A DNA stretch of 28,360 bases. Origin: Bacillota bacterium (lineage in GTDB: Bacteria; Bacillota; Clostridia; Monoglobales; Firm-18). The DNA lies in the NCBI GenBank assembly GCA_023228885.1, contig JALOAJ010000030.1, forward strand, positions 1-28,360, in the 5' to 3' direction. The position numbers were made by a program, and so were the translations under genes. Shown here piece by piece: positions 25,690-28,360 of this stretch (its first letter is position 1; each line of letters starts with the position of its first letter). The notes under the pieces were generated by a model that was not told the DNA's origin, ran no database searches, and worked only from the letters and a program-made list of their open reading frames with translations.

Positions 25690-26853
25690 TTATTTTTGCC
25701 GTATATAATTAATAACCGAAAACGCAAAATTCAGTATAACCGCAACTGTTATTGCCGCCATACCGCCGAATATACCCGCCATTTGCGCAATCCTGCCTGT
25801 AATTGCGGGCATTGCAATCGCACCAAGCCCTGCAATTGAAAGCAACATCCCCATCGCCATTGGGGTTGTTTTTATCATGTCGCCAAGGTTTGCAACCGTT
25901 GTCGGATAAATGCCCGACATACAAAACCCCAAACCGATTATGCTGATAATTATCATGACAATATTCCTTGTGCTCAGCAGCGATATAAAAAACAGCACCG
26001 TTCCAATGCTTGTCAATAGCAAAATCTTTCGTTTTGATATGATTTTTGACAAATACGCACATGTAAGCCGCCCAATCAAAATTACAAGCCACAAAAGCGA
26101 TGACAACATCTGCGCAATGTTTGTGCTTATTATGCCGGTGTCCTTAAAATAGGTGACCAGCCAACCGTTTATTGCCGCCTCGGCGCATAAATAAAAAAAC
26201 AATATCCCGGTGCTTGTCCAAAAATGCAAATCCCGTAAAAAGGCGTATGAAACTTCAACAGCCTTTCCTTTATCCTTTTTTTTGTTTTCAATGCTCATAA
26301 ATGAAAACAAAACCACAACAAGCAACGACATTAGAGAAAAAAGAACAACAGAATATTTCCACCGAGGTAAATGGCTTTTGGTAAAGCCCAATATTATAAA
26401 CGGAACCAAAAACGCCCCTATTGCAAAGAAGGAATGCAGTAAGTTTAGCGCCTTTGGGTCGCCGCCGGATGTTTCGTTCACTATTGCATTGTCAAAGTTG
26501 CTCACACTGCCCCTCCCAATGCCGGTCAACAAAAACGCAATAAATAAAAATATTGGATTTCCCGTCAGCACCATGCCTAAAAAGCCCAGCACGGTGGAGC
26601 CGCTTAAAAATAATATAGATGTTTTTCTTCCTAAATAAAAAGGAATAAGCCCCGCTATGTACCCTGCAACCAAGTTCCCGATTGAATGTGCGGAAAGCAG
26701 CATACCGCTAACCTTATAGTCCAAATTATATGTTGTTTTAATCATGGGCAAAAGAGAACCCAAACTAACGCCAACAATGCCGTTCATAAAAAAAGCGTAA
26801 AAGCACGCAACAAAAATAAAAGTTTTTTGTTTTTTTGAAATACCGCTTTGCAT
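25690..26853 (-). CDS. Major facilitator superfamily transporter
   Basis: 387 residues from the ATG at 26853, which has GGGAGGGG 10 nt upstream; the frame stays open 34 codons further, but that part overlaps the promoter. About 12 hydrophobic segments are visible, with the charged loop between segments 2 and 3 (FYLGRKTSI) and a central hydrophilic loop (SIENKKKDKGKAVEVSYA). This is MFS architecture, probably a secondary transporter in the cytoplasmic membrane; the substrate cannot be inferred. It has no operon partner. Confidence 0.9.
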   Translation of the reverse strand: MQSGISKKQKTFIFVACFYAFFMNGIVGVSLGSLLPMIKTTYNLDYKVSGMLLSAHSIGNLVAGYIAGLIPFYLGRKTSILFLSGSTVLGFLGMVLTGNPIFLFIAFLLTGIGRGSVSNFDNAIVNETSGGDPKALNLLHSFFAIGAFLVPFIILGFTKSHLPRWKYSVVLFSLMSLLVVVLFSFMSIENKKKDKGKAVEVSYAFLRDLHFWTSTGILFFYLCAEAAINGWLVTYFKDTGIISTNIAQMLSSLLWLVILIGRLTCAYLSKIISKRKILLLTSIGTVLFFISLLSTRNIVMIIISIIGLGFCMSGIYPTTVANLGDMIKTTPMAMGMLLSIAGLGAIAMPAITGRIAQMAGIFGGMAAITVAVILNFAFSVINYIRQK

Positions 26854-26887
26854 TGCCAAGTAACCCCTCCCTTTATATATCCCCAGC

Positions 26888-26916
26888 ATTATATCAAATA
26901 AAGCGTTCATAGTAAA
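26888..26916 (-). promoter_or_regulatory. Promoter of the MFS gene
   Basis: On the minus strand TTTACT (26911-26916), 17 bp, TATAAT (26888-26893). This places the start point downstream of the longer in-frame start and supports the ATG at 26853. Confidence 0.7.
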
Positions 26917-26944
26917 GCGCAAAAGTTTTTTTACTTTTAAAATG

Positions 26945-26983
26945 AAAATCCCCAAACAATTTTTAAAACTGCTCGGGGATTTT
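26945..26983. terminator. Rho-independent terminator downstream of the SASP gene
   Basis: AAAATCCCC (26945-26953) pairs with GGGGATTTT (26975-26983), and CAGTTTT/AAAATTG extends the stem inward. In minus sense it ends the SASP transcript and is followed by CATTTT; in plus sense it is followed by ATTTTTTTA, so it could work both ways. Confidence 0.75.
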
Positions 26984-27056
26984 ATTTTTTTAAAAACGCA
27001 ACAAACAAATTTATCTGCGACGGCTGCAATCAGCGGTCGTTATAAAAGAATCGGCG

Positions 27057-27260
27057 TTATTTTCCTGTAAGACCTTGTTCATAAGCATGAACCATTTTTC
27101 TTACCATGTTTCCGCCGATACGGCCTGCATCACGGGTGGATATATCGCCGTTGTAGCCGGGCTTTAATGTTACACCCACCTCGTTGGCAACCTCGAATTT
27201 GAATTTGTCAAGCGCTTCTCTTGCCTCAACCACCAATGCACGATTATTGCTTCTTGCCAT
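27057..27260 (-). CDS. Alpha/beta-type small acid-soluble spore protein
   Basis: 67 residues from the ATG at 27260. AGGAGGTGA lies at correct spacing for this ATG, while the ATG two codons earlier is only 3 nt from the box. SASPs coat and protect spore DNA and are degraded at germination by the GPR protease. The GPR site region is visible as KFEVANEVGV, and the DNA-binding C-terminal block is GDISTRDAGRIGGNMVRKMV. It is monocistronic, with its own terminator. Confidence 0.95.
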   Translation of the reverse strand: MARSNNRALVVEAREALDKFKFEVANEVGVTLKPGYNGDISTRDAGRIGGNMVRKMVHAYEQGLTGK

Positions 27261-27311
27261 CTTCATTCACCTCCTGCTTGATGCATTAATAATATCTGCA
27301 AAAAACAAAAG

Positions 27312-27342
27312 TTTATAGCAAGAAATAATTTCGTAAAATTCA
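27312..27342 (-). promoter_or_regulatory. Possible sigma-G type promoter of the SASP gene
   Basis: On the minus strand TGAATT (27337-27342), 18 bp, CTATAAA (27312-27318). The -35 resembles the sigma-G TGAATA; the -10 matches only loosely. SASP genes are normally sigma-G dependent, which raises the plausibility. Confidence 0.4.
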
Positions 27343-27372
27343 AGTTTTTTATTTCGGCAACAAAAATCGGGC

Positions 27373-27981
27373 TTATCTTCTTTTTTGTAGTTCCGAAAAT
27401 ATCTCCTCGGGTTTAATTTCGCCTTCTTTTAACAGCACCAATAAATGAAAAATCAAATCCGCCGCCTCATAACAAAGCTCCTCATTAGAGCGATTTTTTG
27501 CGGCAATTATTACCTCTGCCGCCTCTTCGCCCACCTTTTTGCAAATCTTGTCAATCCCTTTGTCAAAAAGATAATTTGTATAGCTGCCTTCTTTCGGGTT
27601 TACAAGCCTGTCGCTTATAACATCATACACTTCATATAAAACGCTTGAATCGGGCAGCTCGGTCTTTTTTTCTTTCCCGTCAATTCCACGATAAAAACAA
27701 GAAAAATTATTTGTGTGACATGCGGCGCCAACCTGCTCAACCTTTAACAAAACACAGTCGCCGTCGCAATCGGCAAAAATTTCTTTTACATATTGAAAAT
27801 GCCCGCTTTCTTCGCCTTTTACCCATAGTTTTTGCCTGCTTCTGCTGTAATATACCGCCTTTTTTGTTTCAATTGTGCGTTGAAGGCTTTGTTCGTTCAT
27901 ATATGCCTGCATCAATACGGCATTTGTTCTAAAATCCTGAACAATTACCGGAATTAAACCATTTTCGTCAAATTTTAACAT
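27373..27981 (-). CDS. hisIE: Bifunctional phosphoribosyl-AMP cyclohydrolase / phosphoribosyl-ATP pyrophosphatase
   Basis: 202 residues catalysing steps 2 and 3 of histidine synthesis. HisI domain (about 1-105): WVKGEESG (53-60), the metal-binding DCDGD (71-75) and GAACHT (86-90 area, Cys88-His89). HisE domain (about 115-202): KKVGEEAAEVIIAAKN and the YEAADLIFHLLVLL helix with acidic metal ligands. The domains are fused in the usual order. The ATG overlaps the hisF stop (ATGTTAA), so translation is probably coupled. No strong terminator was seen after the stop. Confidence 0.97.
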   Translation of the reverse strand: MLKFDENGLIPVIVQDFRTNAVLMQAYMNEQSLQRTIETKKAVYYSRSRQKLWVKGEESGHFQYVKEIFADCDGDCVLLKVEQVGAACHTNNFSCFYRGIDGKEKKTELPDSSVLYEVYDVISDRLVNPKEGSYTNYLFDKGIDKICKKVGEEAAEVIIAAKNRSNEELCYEAADLIFHLLVLLKEGEIKPEEIFSELQKRR

Positions 27982-28358
27982 CTGTTTTCTACCTCCCTGA
28001 CGGCAACGCCTTTCTTGTGCAAAAATTCTTTTAAGTCAGCAATCTTTACCTGCCCGTAATGAAAAACCGAGGCGGCAAGCGCCCCGCTGACCTTGCCCTC
28101 TTTAATTACATCGTAAAAATGCTGCATACACCCTGCACCGCCCGATGCAATTACCGGAATATCAACAGCGGATGTTGCGGCGGCGTATAGCTCGTTGTCA
28201 TACCCATCCCTAACCCCGTCGGTATCCATGCTGGTGAGTAAAACCTCTCCCGCCCCCAAAGCTTTCGCCTCAACAATCCATTTTATTGCGTCTGCGCTTG
28301 TATTAGTTTTACCGCCGTTTATATATACATTCCAACAATCGCCGTTTCGCTTTACATC
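27975..28358 (-). CDS. hisF: Imidazole glycerol phosphate synthase cyclase subunit HisF (3' part)
   Basis: The last 127 codons are in the window; the frame is open to the right edge, so the 5' half lies outside. The translation contains NVYINGGKTNTSADAI, AKALGAGEVLLTSMDTDG and VIASGGAG, the C-terminal phosphate-binding half of the HisF barrel; the Asp in TSMDTDG is at the expected second-half active-site position. With HisH it makes imidazole glycerol phosphate and AICAR. hisF-hisIE is the common end of a clostridial his operon. Confidence 0.95.
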   Translation of the reverse strand, partial: DVKRNGDCWNVYINGGKTNTSADAIKWIVEAKALGAGEVLLTSMDTDGVRDGYDNELYAAATSAVDIPVIASGGAGCMQHFYDVIKEGKVSGALAASVFHYGQVKIADLKEFLHKKGVAVREVENRC

Positions 28359-28360
28359 AA

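Noticed and set aside
25709..26092. 127-codon minus-strand frame inside the MFS gene
   Set aside because: It is an out-of-frame overlap within a clear transporter gene and has no signal of its own.

Overview
The window looks like chromosome of a spore-forming anaerobic Clostridia-type Firmicute. The evidence is sporulation genes (spoIIR, an alpha/beta-type small acid-soluble spore protein), a four-subunit 2-oxoacid:ferredoxin oxidoreductase, strong AGGAGG ribosome binding sites, frequent GTG/TTG starts, sigma-A type promoters and AT-rich DNA. No species can be named from this sequence alone.

Layout from left to right. (1) 1-1350, minus strand: a long reading frame that runs off the left edge. 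It starts at GTG behind a strong RBS, an extended -10 promoter and a leader hairpin, and has glycine-rich hydrophobic stretches; its function is not recognised. (2) 1589-7768, minus: a secreted 2059-residue modular protein with a signal peptide, alpha/beta-hydrolase-like domain, Ig-like domain, beta-helix-like region, two copies of a ~315-residue module joined by a FIVAR-like helical linker, and a small C-terminal domain. (3) 8017-8092, plus: tRNA-Lys(CTT) with a consensus promoter and a terminator. (4) 8202-11961: a 54-repeat CRISPR array, transcribed on the minus strand from a leader at 11962-12130. (5) 12131-20081, minus: a complete type I-C cas operon in the order cas3-cas5c-cas8c-cas7c-cas4-cas1-cas2. 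(6) 20465-23500, plus: a porGDAB-type operon with a palindrome over its -35 box. (7) 23600-24223, plus: spoIIR, whose RBS lies in the 3' arm of a terminator-like hairpin. (8) 24224-26853, minus: a MATE exporter and an MFS transporter, each with its own promoter. (9) 27057-28358, minus: an SASP gene, hisIE and the 3' part of hisF.

How the parts work together. The cas operon provides interference (Cas3 helicase-nuclease; a Cas5c/Cas8c/Cas7c Cascade in which Cas5c also processes crRNA) and adaptation (Cas4, Cas1, Cas2). New spacers enter next to cas2, so the array's oldest end abuts the tRNA gene. That old end consists of three 135-136 bp units, each carrying a decayed internal repeat. The array also contains two pairs of identical but non-adjacent spacers, one tandem spacer duplication, and two spacers that appear to sample the same phage gene in two alleles. 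The por operon would couple 2-oxoacid oxidation to ferredoxin reduction; SpoIIR and SASP belong to the sporulation programme; hisF and hisIE are the end of a histidine operon.

The window contains no clearly new defence system. The points most worth a second look are the unrecognised left-edge gene, the architecture of the giant secreted protein, the history of the array, a probable ATT start codon for cas2, and several promoter or leader structures.
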